Shown: positions 22,926 to 36,214, counted from the stretch's first letter. The stretch is 64,000 nt of DNA from Petrosia ficiformis (GCA_947044365.1 OX345637.1:11094076-11158075), one strand, 5' to 3'. Notes: a model not told the origin generated them from the sequence alone. Translations and numbers: made by a program.

Positions 22926-24440
22926 CATGTGAATGATAATATAATTATATTAATAATTATATCAACAGGAACTTATACATGATTACTAAATACAAGTAAA
23001 ATGTATTTCACACAAATTTACTCATCAATGTGCCTTCTTTTCATTATTATAAATACATACTCATATATACAATTGTATATATAGGAATACATAGTAAATG
23101 TAAAATTTATACACAAATAACAACTATATACACATGTACATGTACATGTATATTAATACATGTACATGTACTAGTATTAGTTCAATTACATGTACATGTA
23201 TTGATCTTCACACTAACTATTATAATAATTATTATTATAATACTCTACTATTTTCTTATGGGAATTCCTTATCAGTATCTTCAACCAACATTATTATCTA
23301 TTTATTATAATTATAGTAGTAATTCATGTGACGGGAATTTCACTATAAATTATTAGAATAATTATCTTTTCCATTCCTTTTTGTGTATTACAAATTAATT
23401 TGAATCAAGATCTGGAGATATCATGTCCAAATGTTGTTGTCTAGAATTTTGGTTTTTTCAGAGAGGTTACCTTTTGCTTAATGTTTGCTTTTTGTTTTTG
23501 TTTTGTTTTTTTTTTTGTTTTCCTATTGTTTTATTTATTTATTTATCTATTTATCTATTTATTTATTAATTTATTTATTTATTTATTTATTTACTTAGTA
23601 ATATTACATTTGAATCAAACATTTGCTTTTATACACTCACTATTCATATTATACAGGAATCTAACTAAAGTCTGTCCACATGATGAACAAAATTATGACT
23701 TTATATTATGACTTTATATGTATAGTTTAATGTCATAAGGATAATACATGATTATACTGTAACTCAATAATGAAGCAATGGAGTACCATAGTATCTGATT
23801 ACACGTCTCTACAACTAAGTAGTACATGTATAATTATATCATACTACTGACTGTATATACTAGTGGACATATACACTGTATACTACAGGATTATACCACT
23901 AACTAGTACATGTACATACCATACTACTGACTGTATATACTAGAGACATACTCCTAGTATACAATGTATACTACAAGATTATACCACTAACTAGCACATG
24001 TACATATCATACTACTGACTGTATATACTAGTGGACAAACTCCTAGTATATACTACAGGATTATACCACTGAGTCACTAACTAGTACATTTACATATCAT
24101 ACTACTGACTATAATTATAATTATACTGGGGACATACTCCTTGTATACACTGTATACTGTTGGATTATACCACTAACTAGTACATGTGCATAATTATCTA
24201 AAGCATAGAAATTCTTTATTGAATTGTTGTTAATAGGTATATTAATTGGATCACATATCATGATAATGCTTGTGTGATTTTATAATAGTTGCCTTTTTAA
24301 ATTACTTTGTGGTTAGCAATTTACATTTTCACTAATTAAATTTCATTTACCAAACAATGGAAATTTGTTAGTCTCATGATAGTCACATGATATTCATCTA
24401 CATGTACATTTATAAACACAAGGGACTCTAGGTATTAATT
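22926..24440. repeat. Simple-repeat and tandem-repeat stretch
   Basis: No gene seen. ACATGTACATGT-type palindromic repeats at about 23130-23205, a TTTA/TTTG microsatellite at 23500-23600, and about four copies of a 100-110 bp tandem unit at 23840-24190 (shared CATACTACTGACTGTATATA and GGATTATACCACTAACTAG). Long frames here reflect the microsatellites. Confidence 0.8.
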
Positions 24441-24449
24441 ATAGTTCAG

Positions 24450-24960
24450 GTACCCTCTTAAGCTGGGTATATTACTGATTTTGAGTTAGTCCACTCTGGT
24501 CTCAACCCTTCAATTATTATATCTCTTCTCTTAATTATCATCAAGTTGTCTCACCAAGCATGCAAAATGCTTATTTGATTTTTTTTCAAAAAGGTTGTTC
24601 AAATGTTCCATATTCAGTTACCTTATATAAGAAAAGGAAACTTTCAATTCTTGAAGGTATAAGCTGGTACTCTACCTATACAAGATACCAGGCTTTTTTT
24701 GCAAATGAATCGAATTAATTTAAAATCAACTAACATCCCTATTTATTATTATCATTATTATTATTATTAATTGCATGTACGTACATATGCATAAATGTAT
24801 GCAATTATGTATTAAGAAATGTGTTACATTATCGTTCATTGATTAAACAGTTTGTGCCACTATTTCATCAGCTTGTCATAACTACTTTATGCCATTATTT
24901 CATCAATTTTTCACACACAATTTTCTAAAGTTTGTATATTCATAAATATATTTACACATC
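24450..24960. repeat. Dispersed repeat, second copy at 36215-36680
   Basis: A direct-orientation duplicate of 36215-36680 (shared GGGTATATTACTGATTTTGA and ATTGCATGTACGTACATATG). Non-coding. It is not next to a peroxidase gene in either place, so it may be a separate unclassified element. Confidence 0.75.
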
Positions 24961-25184
24961 CTAACATGGACCCCATTCAGGAAGTGAGTCTTCATACAAT
25001 GAGATTCCATTCCTTAGTAGTCTATAGCTAAATGTTCTTTCCAATTGTATATAAACAGTATGAATAATATACCATGTTAATCTGACTTGACACCATGCAT
25101 GCATAAACTAAAACAACACTAAAAGTGTTTTGTTTAGTTTTAAATAACTCTTATAATTATATAGTACAGTACAGACCTGATAAT

Positions 25185-26225
25185 TATTGGCTCGCCGCGC
25201 CTACGCGTGGGCGAGTCTTAGCACTCTGTCCCAACTTTTTTAATTTAAGCATCGATTTAAAGACTTGATAGAGTAGAGAAAGAAGTTTATCAAAATCGTA
25301 TTGAAAAAAGATTTGCCAGACATTGTTTTAGCAAGTTATTCATTGATTCCTTCCCAACTTTTTTTACTTTGAACAGTTATAACTTCAAACGCATACCTCC
25401 TACAGCTGCCAAACTTTCTGATCTGTTCAAAAACATGGTCTTCCATTGCTCTGTTGTTTTTATAACGAAGTAAACTGTATGAAAAGTTACTTAGAATGGA
25501 AAATGCTAAAATCACTACAGATCCTACCCAGATGCTTTAAGCATCGATTTAAAGACTTGATAGAGTACAGAAAGAAGTTTATCAAAATCGTATTGAAAAG
25601 AGATTTGCAACAGACATTGTTTTAGCAAGTTACAGACTCATACATTCTGTTTCTGCCATTTACTTGCAATAACCCACACCCTCAGCCACACCCAATGTGA
25701 TCACGTGAGATCAAACGTGGAGCCTGTGGAGGTTTAGAGCAATACTTTCGTTTCTGAACAGTCACTGGTCGCTATTACTCAACTTTTGATGGACTTTCAA
25801 ATATATTTGAACTGTAATTTCAGTGCTTTTGCTCGTTGTAGTTGTAACAATGTACAATTCATTATAGGATAATTATCTTTAGTAACTGACAGTTGTGGCA
25901 TAGATATTTTGGTAATGAATGAGGTAATATTTGTTGTAAGAGTATATTATGTAATGCGACTGTAAGTAATATAGTTATTATACTAGTTCAAAGCAGTATA
26001 GCTGATGAGAATCATTCTTAGTCGTCTTCCATGTGTTTTTATATTTATCAGAAATAATCTTAGCCAGTCTAGCCACAAAAAAACTCTCAACCAACTTTCA
26101 ACTTTATATAAACAACAAATTCAAATTTAAGCTTGTTACTTTCTCTCTTGCATCTCATTTATTTAATTGTTGCAATTGCAACCTATCCTTAAGCTACAGC
26201 GGCGAGGCCACGCACCAAAGGTGCT
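25185..26225. repeat. Uninterrupted copy of a segment found inverted at 44925-47455
   Basis: Starts near GGCTCGCCGCGCCTACGCGT and ends near GCGGCGAGGCCACGCACC. It contains two tandem copies, about 290 bp apart, of a segment with AAGCATCGATTTAAAGACTT. The inverted copy at 44925-47455 is longer because two elements have inserted; this copy gives their empty sites (25397-25405 and about 25661-25670). No coding frame recognised. Confidence 0.75.
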
Positions 26226-26234
26226 TCATTAAAT

Positions 26235-27730
26235 TTTAGTTATAGTTACATTTAACTAAAAACACTACATTGAAGCAGGTCTTTACATATCAGTATGCAT
26301 TGGCAGACCTCATTATAGAAACACCATACAGAAGTAGAGCCATAATTATGTATTTATGGAGATTTACAAATGCTATACAATAGAGCATTATTATAAAAAA
26401 CACACAGGAAACAGGATTGTATGTATTTCTAACATAATTATTCCAGACATACTGATGCATGGTGAAGCAGACTTACATATGCATTGAAGCTACACAATAA
26501 AGTATTACTATAAAAACAGTTGTAACATCATTTTAAAATACAGGAAACAACATAATTATTCCAGACATACTGATGCATTGAAGCAGACTTAATATATGCA
26601 TTGAAGCTACACAATGAAGTATTGTTATTGTAACTTAATTTTAAAATACAGGAAACAGGATTGTATGTAATTCTAACATAATTATTCCAGACGAACTGAT
26701 GCACTGAAGCAGACTTATATATGCATTGAAGCTACACAATGAAGTATTATTATTGTAATTTAATTTTAAAATTCTAGGAAACAGGTTTGTATGTATTTCT
26801 AACATAATTATTCCAGACATACTGATGCATTGAAGCAGACTTATATATGCATTGAAGCTACACAATGAAGTATTATTATTGTATTTTATTTTTAAAATAC
26901 AGGAAATAGGATTGTATGTATTGCTAACATAATTGGAGACATACTGCATGGTACCATGAAGTTACCCAATAACACAACTGTTACAGACAATAGATAAACA
27001 CATGCACTGTAAAAAAAAAAGTATTGAATATTTCAACCCAGCAGTTAGACAGCCAATTATAACATTTCCTACAGTATTATACTTCTAGGAACATTCTTCA
27101 TGTATCTGATAGAAAGACAAATACAAGTAGTATCTTCTATAGAAACATGATATTAGAGATGCTTATGTAACAATAAGCAAATGAAATAAAGTTTAGTGTT
27201 GTACTCCAAATGAAAGGGTTAAGAGGAGGGGTGGCTCCCGAACTATAATTGATGCCTAGTCTCCCTTTGACTCCCTTGTGTTTATAAGCATACATGTATA
27301 TAAATATCATGTGACTAGTGAGACTAACAAATTTCCATTGTTTGATAAATGAAATTTAACTGGTGAAATATTCTGAACACAGTACATATGCCCCACATTA
27401 GTGGCCATTGAAAATCCTTTGAATCCTTTCTATCTTCACATGACATGTACTTCAATTATTATTTAAACAAAAATAGTGTGCTTTGCTTTTTAGTTATGAT
27501 AAACAATACACATAAATATGTCTTTCTTGGTCTGTTACATATATTTATGTTTGTATGTATGTATGTATGTATGTATGTATGCATGTATGCATGTATGTAT
27601 GTATGTATGTATGTATGTATGTATGTACCTTGTAGCAGCCTGAATAATGTAGCAGTCTTATATGTTAACCCTTGTCACACCTATATAATTATAATCTTGT
27701 TATACACATGTCTAATGTCTCTCATATGAA
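26235..27730. repeat. Multi-copy flank repeat with tandem units and a TATG microsatellite (copy 1 of 3)
   Basis: Homologous to 42940-44095 and 47690-48960 in direct orientation. It contains a roughly 120-bp tandem unit (26440-26900) with ATTGAAGCAGACTTA and TTTTAAAATACAGGAAACAG, the sequence CACTGTAAAAAAAAAAGTAT at 27005, and a (TATG)n microsatellite at 27548-27627. The 102-residue minus-strand frame at 26641-26949 is the tandem repeat read through, not a gene. Confidence 0.8.
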
Positions 27731-27834
27731 TTTAAGCAATCTGCCATTAAGTATATAACTTAATTACATGTAGAACTGACTATTAGGGCACCTAGCCAGC
27801 CTTAATTCTTGGCTTTGTAAACTGAGATCTCTGA

Positions 27835-27965
27835 TCCTCGAGAAACTCTCCTGTGACTAAAACTTCTTATAGTCTGTTCATTAAGATGAACAAGTATTTT
27901 TAAGAGTCCAAAACATAAAGGTTGAAGTATGTACAAATAACCAAATCAATAAGCTGCACGCACTA
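27835..27965. pseudogene. Peroxidase relics in the 3' flank of PxD
   Basis: 27845-27893 on the plus strand resembles the very end of a peroxidase gene (GAGAAACTCTC, then TAGTCTGTTCATTAAGATGA) with several deletions. Directly after it, 27928-27962 resembles, on the minus strand, the relic at 2960-3005 (GTACAAATAA and AATAAGCTGCAC). These are fragments only, with no open frame. Confidence 0.5.
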
Positions 27966-28371
27966 GATATTTTCAATAGCTGCAAAAATCATGTTAAGTA
28001 TTCAGCAAAATTGAATTGAGACATATCAGCAAAACTAATTAATATTATATGCATGGTTTGCATGTCTTACTATGTATGTGTGATGGTATACCAGCACTGG
28101 AGTCTGAGAAAATACATAATATTTTAGTTATTCAATTCATGAACCAATATCTCAATATTCTGCTGTTTTGTACAGGAAGACGAAAATCTGTTATGTAGTT
28201 ATAATTATACATTTATATTTGTACACTGTAGCTACCATTTGAACATAATAGGGTTTCACCATCCATTCAAAAAAACAGTAACAAGCAAAATTTTACAAGC
28301 AAAATTTTACAAACTAAACTAAATGTAGACTAACTAAACAAAAAAAAGCCTAAAAACATGATGCTTTTAAA

Positions 28372-31285
28372 TTAATTAATAAACTTGTTCATCCTAATGA
28401 ACAGACTAGGAGGAGCTGTAGTCATTGAGTCAGGACTGTTGAGAGTTTCTGATGGTTGGGCATCTCCCTTGTCTTCTATAGTCACCCTGTCTTTCAGTTT
28501 TGCTCCTTCTGAGCAGGTCCAGACAATACTTGCAGTCTTAGCTGCTTTACACTTATCCAGCGAATCATAAAGATCATCTTTAGTGATTTTGGAACTGAAG
28601 AACGAGGCAGATTCATCTTGAACTTTCTCATGGGAGATGGTAGAGGTGAATTTACAAGAGTTCAAATCTCTTAGATTTGGGAACACATATGCGGCAACAC
28701 GTGCAGAGTCAGTTGCACTAGGCACAGGTAAACAGCTCTCAGACCTTGTATTGGTATAAACTCTTGAAGGAGATTCACCATCACGACGTACAGCTACACT
28801 CACCAATTTACCAGGTTTAAGTATACTTTTTGGAGCAGACACCTTGATGTAGGAAGTATTCACTTTCCAAGGAGTTGGATCAAATGCTGGGATTTGAGAG
28901 CAAGGTACACGAGTTTGGTTGCTTAAGAAAGAATCGGGTTGTATTGTAGTGATATTGTCACCATTATCACAAATTACACGGGATAGTGTAGTTGCTTCAA
29001 TCTGATTTCTTTGGTCTGTAGTGAAGGTATTTGGATTTTCGTAGTAGAACCTGTCACCATCACGAAGATTCTTAAATGTCAGTGCGAATAGGCAGGCAAA
29101 TGTAGGACCAATTAGACCATCTGGTAGGCGAACCTCAGCCAGACCACCAATGAACAGGTCTAAAGAATCAACACTTCCATAAACTCTCATTATGTTATCA
29201 ACTGTTGATGGATTAGAGAATTGAGCATCTGGCAAAAAGGGGAAACGCTGCTTACAATAGTTTTTCCAATTATTATAAGGTAATATTCCATGTTCTCGAG
29301 CTCTTTGTAGATTGAGGGATGCTAAATCCATGCCAGACTGGTCACCAGTTGGAGGCTTGAAAAGCTCAGTCGTGATAACATAGTTAAGATACTCATCTAT
29401 CTTCAGAGAATCACTGGTTATCATACCTCTTAGCAGTGGATCTGTACCTCCACTCTCTTTTAACTGAGGAGGGTTGAAAAACATCTCAACGAGATTCAGA
29501 GTTGGCATAACAGGCGTATAATCTGGACCAAGGCGAGTAAAGTTTGGACGAATGAGACTATGCCCATATCGATAAGCTGCAGCATCGAAGTTGCTAGTTA
29601 TCTGTGCATTGAGGCTTTCGTTATAAGACTCATACTTTCCAATCAACAGGTCAAAATAGGTTTGAGTGAAGACTTTTGGAAGGTAATCTTTGTACGCAAT
29701 TTTCTGTATCATAGAGCCAACAATTTTTCGAGTTTCTTGAAATATGGTCTCATCGTCCCAATCTGGATTCAGGTTCTGAAGCAGAGGTGCTATACGATTA
29801 TGTTGCCTCAACCAGATTGTGTGCAAAATAGTGATTGCAGTCTGATCGTTGCAACGAATATCACCACACAAGAAGCAAGTTTCGTTAAACATGCATTGAA
29901 CATAATCACACGAATCGCCTTCACAATCAGTATCATAAGGCAGAATTTCTTTTGTTCCTGGGAAAAGAGGAGGACTGGATTTTAGTAGACCATTCTGAAA
30001 TGTTCGCAGACGATTGGCATTATTCCTGGTTGAAGCATACACAGTTGAAGCATCAAGATATGAAGTAACGTCATTCAGCTGCTGACGAGGTGGCATCGGG
30101 ACAGGAGGATCATAAACACATTCAGATGCAGTTCTACGCAATGGCAAACAAGTTGCATTTTGCAGTGTACCATATCCAAAATATGTGTCATCACCAGAAA
30201 CACGAATTGGGTCACAAACATCAGTAAAGTCACACTCATTACAGGCTGGTGCTGCACTGTCACTGATGTCAGGCCCTATGTTAATATCATGATCTACAAA
30301 CTGTGCAAATTGCATTAGTATATGAGTATAGGGATATTCGCTGGGCTCCTTGTCAAGTATAACTTGCCAACTTGTGTATCGAGAGCTTGGAAGAGGAGGC
30401 TGAAAATTAATACAAGTTTGGGATTCTGCAACTGCAGTACTGTGAAACGGGGTTGTTGGATCACAACCATCTTCACTTGTGCAGTATTCGGTGCTACTAG
30501 ATGTGCAGTTTACGATAGCTTGTGAGTAGCCTCGAGGTACACTAACTCCATCTTCATAATCAGGAGGAAGAATGCGCCGAAAAGGAGTAGTAGTAGCACC
30601 ATATGTTGGGTTTTTCAAGTTGTTACAGACTCCATCACTTGTACGATACCTGTCAACATTCATCTCTTTGGAGCAATCACGTGGTGGGGTAGCATTACGA
30701 CATCCTGTCATATCATTCAACTGTTCAAGTTCATCACTGGTGAGAAGATTTCCTGGACGACGGTATAAATAATCCACTTGCACATCTGCATCAGGTGATT
30801 TACGCTGCTGTAGCTCAAGGAGTTTTCTCTCTGCTATATGAACCATGTTCTCAAATTGTAGACGAGCTTTGGCTTTCAGAGTAGCTCTAGGTGAAGCACG
30901 TCGAAATTTTTTTGCAAGGTCAAAAGGAGTAGGAAGTCTTCCAGCTTTTTCAGCAACTTGTTGTGCTGCTATAGCTTCGTTTGCTTGAGTATTTTCCAGA
31001 GCCTTAGCTATAGCATCTTTAATGATATCTCTGCGCTCTAATGGATTTAAAATGGAACAGACAGTTATTAAAAATCACAAAGAAACAAGAATAGTACAAG
31101 ATATTAAACATACCTATAACTGTATGTATTTTCAATGCACATTAGGTTGCTTGCACAACACATTGACATATTATACAATGCTCATAATTATATATATATA
31201 ATTAGATACCTTTAGGTGTTGCAAAATCGGATGCAAGAGTTGCAGTAGTTACCAGAAGAACCAGAAAACATGTTACACCCTGCAT
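28372..31285 (-). CDS. PxD: secreted animal haem peroxidase, 913 aa, two exons
   Basis: Exon 1 is 31285-31210, exon 2 is 31037-28372, intron 172 bp in the same place and phase as its paralogues. Signal peptide MQGVTCFLVLLVTTATLAS. The pro-region opens ERRDIIKDAIAKALE. Distal DHD at 274-276, calcium loop TSYLDAS at 350-356, Arg420 in GDIRCNDQ with Asp423 at the haem-linking position, proximal His518. The Cys-rich loop before this motif (CDYVQCMFNETCFLCGD) is kept and contains a possible N-glycosylation site, NET. Closest to PxE: the last 270 residues differ at about two places, while the first 250 residues of exon 2 coding differ at more than twenty. Flanks on both sides are also shared with PxE, so the two arose by a segmental duplication. 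Confidence 0.93.
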
Positions 31286-31340
31286 GTTGCAAGTGTAAAA
31301 GAAAGCAGACAACTGGATAATCTGTGTGGACCAATAAACA

Positions 31341-31386
31341 GTTTATATATCTTCTGAGAGCAGGAAGCTGGTTTTGTGTAATCATG
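31341..31386 (-). promoter_or_regulatory. PxD core promoter
   Basis: ATATATAAAC (31350-31341) lies 56 bases before the ATG. A CCAAT sequence (31331-31335 on the plus strand) is between it and the ATG. Upstream, the conserved block is shortened and altered (AAAACCAGCTTCCTGCTCTC instead of the PxA/B/C version). Confidence 0.6.
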
Positions 31387-34110
31387 AAAACCTGCAAGTT
31401 CATGCAGCTGGCATTATATCACATGCTTTGTGAAATGAGTGAGTCTACATAATTATTATGAGTCATAATGGATGGTCATGATATAACAAGGTAATTAAAT
31501 ACACATATATAGATAGATAAATAGATAGTCTAGACAGACTAAATACATACATACATAATTATATACAATCATGCATTCATGTAATACTCACACACATACA
31601 TACATACATACACACATACAAACTGTTTTGTGTATTAGCGCAACTTTGTACTTGCTTGCATGCATGGGCTAATGTATGCTATAGAAATTTGATCTTCTGC
31701 CATTCTATACAAAGACGAGGTATATTGTAAGTTTATAGCATAATAATATTTTTAAAGTTATATACACACACACAGGTGTTTAGCTGACCTTTGTTTGCAC
31801 TGCCTTATTCAATTTATTATTCAAACTAACCTTTGCACTGCCCTACTCAATTTACTATTGTTAGCACCTGCCAAAACTGACTTTGCTATTCCAAACAGGT
31901 GTCCAAACTGACTATTCCATTGCCCTGTTAGGTCATGGTGTCAAAATAACCTCCTATCCCGGTTATAAAGATGGCAGAAAAAAAGAGCCTGGCTTCAACT
32001 GTTTCAGCATGTGCTAATTAAATTTTTTAAATTCCCAGAAGTAGTGTTTAAATTCCCAGATTTCTGTTTTGTCCTGTACACCACCTTGGATATCCTGATC
32101 TCGTTCCAAGCCAGTGTTCTCGTTAGGCCTTTTTGTGGTGGTGTTGCACCACCAATATTACTGTCTGCACCACAAACAGAGGTTCAAATTTTAATTTTGC
32201 ACCACCAAGCATTGTTATACCATGAAACCACATGATATTATTACCCAACCTACAAACCACATTGTTTAAACAATCAAGTAAACTCAACTTTGAAGATAAA
32301 TCACGTTTATATAATTCATTATTTATTTAAAAGCGTGGGTGGGACCACCATATATGAAAATCCTGGCGAGAACACTGTTCCAAACCTTGGCCGTGTTATT
32401 GTGTACTACAAATCGACACACCCTTTAGTAACCATGTGTATTTCGGAGAAGATTTACAATAAATTTTTATTATAAAAACATCATAAGCCAGATGTAGGGC
32501 CATATGCAGACTTACATATGCATTGAGGAAAACATACATGTACTATTACATCATAGGGAAGTAGGGCCATATACAATGAAGCAGACTTACATAATACATA
32601 TATGCAGTGAAGACAATAAAGCATCATTATAAAAACATGATAGAGAAGTAGGGCCATGAAGTATACTTACATAATACATATATGCAGTGAAGACAACAAA
32701 GCATCATTATAAAAACATGATAGAGAAGTAGGGCCATGAAGTATACTTACATAATACATACATATATGCAGTGGACAATTAAATTAGTCATCATTATAAA
32801 AACACACTAGGGAAATATGCATTGAAGTAGTGTTGTTATTGCCCTACTTCATGGCCCTACTTCCTGGCCCTACTTCCTGGCCCTACTTCATGGCCCTACT
32901 TCCCTATCATGTTTTTATATTAAAAACATGATAGGGAAGTAGGGCCATGAAGTACACTTACATAATACATATATGCAGTGAAGACAACAAAGCATCATTA
33001 TAAAAACATGATAGAGAAGTAGGGCCATGAAGTATACTTACATAATACATACATATATGCAGTGGACAATTAAATTAGTCATCATTATAAAAACACACTA
33101 GGGAAATATGCATTGAAGTAGTGTTGTTATTGCATGATTATAATTTAGTAGTATTATAAACTAAAACAAGTCAAACAATACTAAAAGGGTTTAGTATTAG
33201 TCAACTGATTAAAATTGGCCAATTTCATTTTAGTTGCTTATAGTTGTTACATAATTAAATTTTAGCTATAGCTATAATCATATAAGTAAAACAACACTAC
33301 TGGAAGCAAACTTGCATATATGCATTGAAGCAGAAATAGGGCCAAATACACAAAAAGTGTTCTTATCAAAACAATTTGTATTCCTAACATACAAAAACAT
33401 TACCACAGAAACATAATTATGATACATATCCCAATACCACAATTGTTAGTTTTTACGAACAATAGACACATACATTTGTCATTTAAATATATTCAGGAGT
33501 GGATCAATATGAAAAAACGAAGGGTAGGAATGTGCCACTCCCACATACATAATTAGAAAAGCAAACTAGAGTATGTTTTACCATTTTTATTGACCACGCC
33601 CATAATGCACTACTATTTGCATTTAGCACAATTTTGTTTGAACTGTAGCCCTAAGTAAAATATGAGTTGGAGTTGTTACTCTAAGTCTTGCAGCAATTCG
33701 AGGGGACATTGTTGGAGTTGTAGATGAAAAAGTTTACCATGTTTATGGGCATGGTCAATATATTCTAAAAATAGTAACTTGTTTTGTTGCATGTGAGCAA
33801 AACTGTTTTTCTACATATGAAAGTTTAATACAAACTTTCCAGCTGCCTAGGCTTGTTCATGCAGGCTCACTCCAGTAATAACTATTGTATTATTTTCTGT
33901 CAATAATAATTGGGAGTGCCAATCACACTTCACAGTTGTGGCAAGGGTTCTGATACACTTCTGTACAGATGGTGTATTAACTGATTATACTATCATAACA
34001 TTTAAACTTTACTTTGCACTATTCCTTGCAAATGTACTCGCAAATAAATAGTTCTTTAACAATTTTATTTTAAAAGTGTAGCTTACATTGAAGATTTAAT
34101 ATATACACTG
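31387..34110. repeat. Upstream flank of PxD, near-identical to the upstream flank of PxE
   Basis: No gene seen. 31290-33480 matches 52276-54190 with very few differences, apart from about 290 bp of extra tandem units in this copy. 32490-33125 holds an array of about 80-bp units (AAGTAGGGCCATGAAGTA...CATCATTATAAAAACATGAT). Within it at about 32893-32950 is a hairpin with arms GGCCCTACTTCCCTATCATG. The 74- and 61-residue plus-strand frames recurring in both flanks have no recognisable content. Confidence 0.85.
32112..32377. mobile_element. hAT-type MITE in the PxD flank
   Basis: 266 bp, starting CAGTGTTCTCGTTAGG and ending CCTGGCGAGAACACTG. Flanked by TTCCAAGC (32104-32111) and TTCCAAAC (32378-32385), an 8-bp duplication with one change. 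The interior has an arrangement of GCACCACCAA / TGGTGGTG motifs. The PxC flank has the site without the element (17669-17676). Confidence 0.85.
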
Positions 34111-34419
34111 ACACGTGTTGAAGTGTATGCCACCATAAAACTGATTAGTTGTTTTAACTACCAAATTGATTGGTTATGAGTTTTATTTACTCTTGCATGG
34201 TTATTAGTTATATGAGTTTCATTTGCTCTTTATCATTACATAAGCATCTCATTATAACTAATATCGTGTTTTTATAAAAGATACTATTTGTCTTTCTATC
34301 AAATACATGAAGAACGTTCCTAGAAGTATAATACTGGTAGGAAATAACATTATTGGCTGCCTAACTGATCCAGTATGGCATCTTGTTGCAGCCACAAGTT
34401 ATACATTATTATATGTGTA

Positions 34420-35530
34420 CAATACTATCCTACATTATTACGTTAATTTCAGTTATGAACATAGTGAAGGAAAGACAAATTACGGTTGTTACATCATAAG
34501 GACTCGTGAAATAATGTTATATTTATAGAGTCTCATTTATATGGTATAAGAAGTATGTTAGGTGTATAGGCATTGTTAGGGTTAGTATTTGTTCTCACAC
34601 AGGCATGAAATTATTCTGTATAATATTATTAATGAATAAATATTGCTGCAATACTATCCTTATATGAAGTGACAACCCAAATTGCACTTCTACAGAAACA
34701 TGAGATGCTGTCATCACATACTTAGCAAATAAGGTGAACAGAATACATGTGACTCGTATAACAAACCTAATAGGCTGAAATAATCGATATTTTTTTGCAT
34801 ATCTGATATGTCTATTGTCTGTAACCATTGTGGTATTGGTATATAATGTTCCCAGTGACGTAGCTACACCCTGGCCTGGGCAAACAGAATTTAAATTTGA
34901 ATTTTTAATTATGCTAATTATTATTAAAATTATTCTGTGTAATTGACATGTCAAGTTTGTTTGGCCTTTCAGAAGCAAAGTAAAGGTAGACAGCAGACTA
35001 TTTTTGACTGTTTAGATGTGAATCAGTTAGATTCTTCTGCTTCTAAGCGACAAAGCAGCAGCATAGTGATGAACAGGAGATGCAGGTGGTAAGTAATGAT
35101 ATCAGGACCACCAATTATGGTTTTAACAGTGCATGTACAAGTGTACAGCAGTTCTTGGCGGAGCCCCTGACGATAACGCAGTCATCAGAACTGTCCCTCT
35201 TCTTAGTTGCGATATCGATCATGAATAATTGGGGTTAAATATTTTTTTTCAGCGCGCAAAGTTCAGGTATAAATTGGGGTCTGGCTACGCCACTGAATGT
35301 TTCACACAGTGATAATGTTTTGGTACCAGTATGTCTCCAATAATTATGTTAGAAATACATACAATCTTGTTTGCTGTATGTTTTGATAATAATTCTCTAT
35401 TGTACACTTATGCTCTATTGCTCAATGCGTAAGTATTTCAATTTGGTGGTGCGAGCACATTTAATTAAATAAAATCTTTTTGTGTTGTTTTAGTTCATAC
35501 TTATAACTACTAACCTATAAAAATCAAGTG
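34420..35530. repeat. Inverted copy of the PxB upstream flank (11400-12000)
   Basis: Reverse complement of about 11400-12000, interrupted by the hAT element 34853-35295. Shared phrases include TTCTCACACAGGCATGAAAT and TTGCTGCAATACTATCCTTA. The 73- and 127-residue frames here (34307-34528 and 34595-34978) are not conserved in the other copy and are not called. Confidence 0.75.
34853..35295. mobile_element. hAT-type non-autonomous element with 8-bp duplication
   Basis: 443 bp. Left end CAGTGACGTAGCTACACCC, right end GGTCTGGCTACGCCACTG. Flanked by AATGTTCC (34845-34852) and AATGTTTC (35296-35303), 7 of 8 matching. The homologous flank upstream of PxB holds the uninterrupted site (GGAACATT at 11629-11636). 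The interior has no usable transposase frame. The right end resembles that of the hAT at 1-406. Confidence 0.85.
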
Positions 35531-36214
35531 GTCATTATTGTCATACTAAAACAACATCACTTCAATGCATATAGCCCTACTTCTTTATGGTGTTTTGCGC
35601 GAGTATGCGTTGTATGCGTAGTTAAAAGGAAGTTACGTCGTTCTGGGGGGCCGGGGGAGGGGGTGCGCTCGGTCAATTAATGGGCGTGGCGCGTAAAAGA
35701 ACGCACGCTGGAGCTCTACAGACTCGATCACTATGAAGTAGAAAGTTGGAGGAAGTTTTAGAGTGAAATATAATTATATGAATAATTACTTTGTGATATA
35801 ATGAAGGATCCAAATAGTATTATGCCTACTAATGAATATATTTTAAGAAAACCAGAGAAATTACACACAAATGATTTGCCAATTATTATTCGAGTATGAA
35901 TAATAATTATTCATAATCATAGTTCCTTATTAAAACAAATTATTATTTTTTAAGGAATTATGTTTTAAAGTTGTATAGATAGGTATTTGGACTCCTTGGC
36001 TATTTTGATTCCTTTGGCTACACCCTCAGGATCTAAACAGCTGTTATTCTGTAACGAAGTGCATAATTATAACTGTAATTGAAGGGTTGAGAGCCAGAGG
36101 GGTTTAACTGAAATATCAACTACTGGAAATTGTCCTGACTATGAAATAGGGAATATTTTTGATTTCTTAAATTTTTTCTGGCTCCTAAAACTAATTTTTA
36201 TGGTGTTTTAATGT
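35531..36214. other. Locally GC-rich segment, no gene seen
   Basis: 35585-35715 is noticeably richer in GC and CpG than its surroundings (GGGGGGCCGGGGGAGGGGG followed by GCGTGGCGCG). It continues into GAAGTAGAAAGTTGGAGGAA (35734-35753), which recurs with one change at the end of the window (63966-64000). It may be the end of a dispersed element. 35760-36214 is AT-rich without features. Confidence 0.5.

Noticed and set aside
26641..26949. 102-residue minus-strand frame
   Set aside because: It is a roughly 120-bp tandem repeat whose unit happens to lack stops; the protein repeats itself and the frame is broken in the other two copies of the segment.
29560..29985. 141-residue plus-strand frame
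   Set aside because: Antisense to the PxD coding region; similar antisense frames at 50566 and 4688 come from the same conserved codons.
32011..32235. 74-residue frame repeated identically at 52997-53221
   Set aside because: Identity reflects the recent flank duplication, not selection; the frame runs into a MITE and the PxC flank lacks it.
34595..34978. 127-residue minus-strand frame
   Set aside because: It crosses the border of a hAT element and the rest lies in a repeat whose other copy (11400-12000) does not keep the frame.
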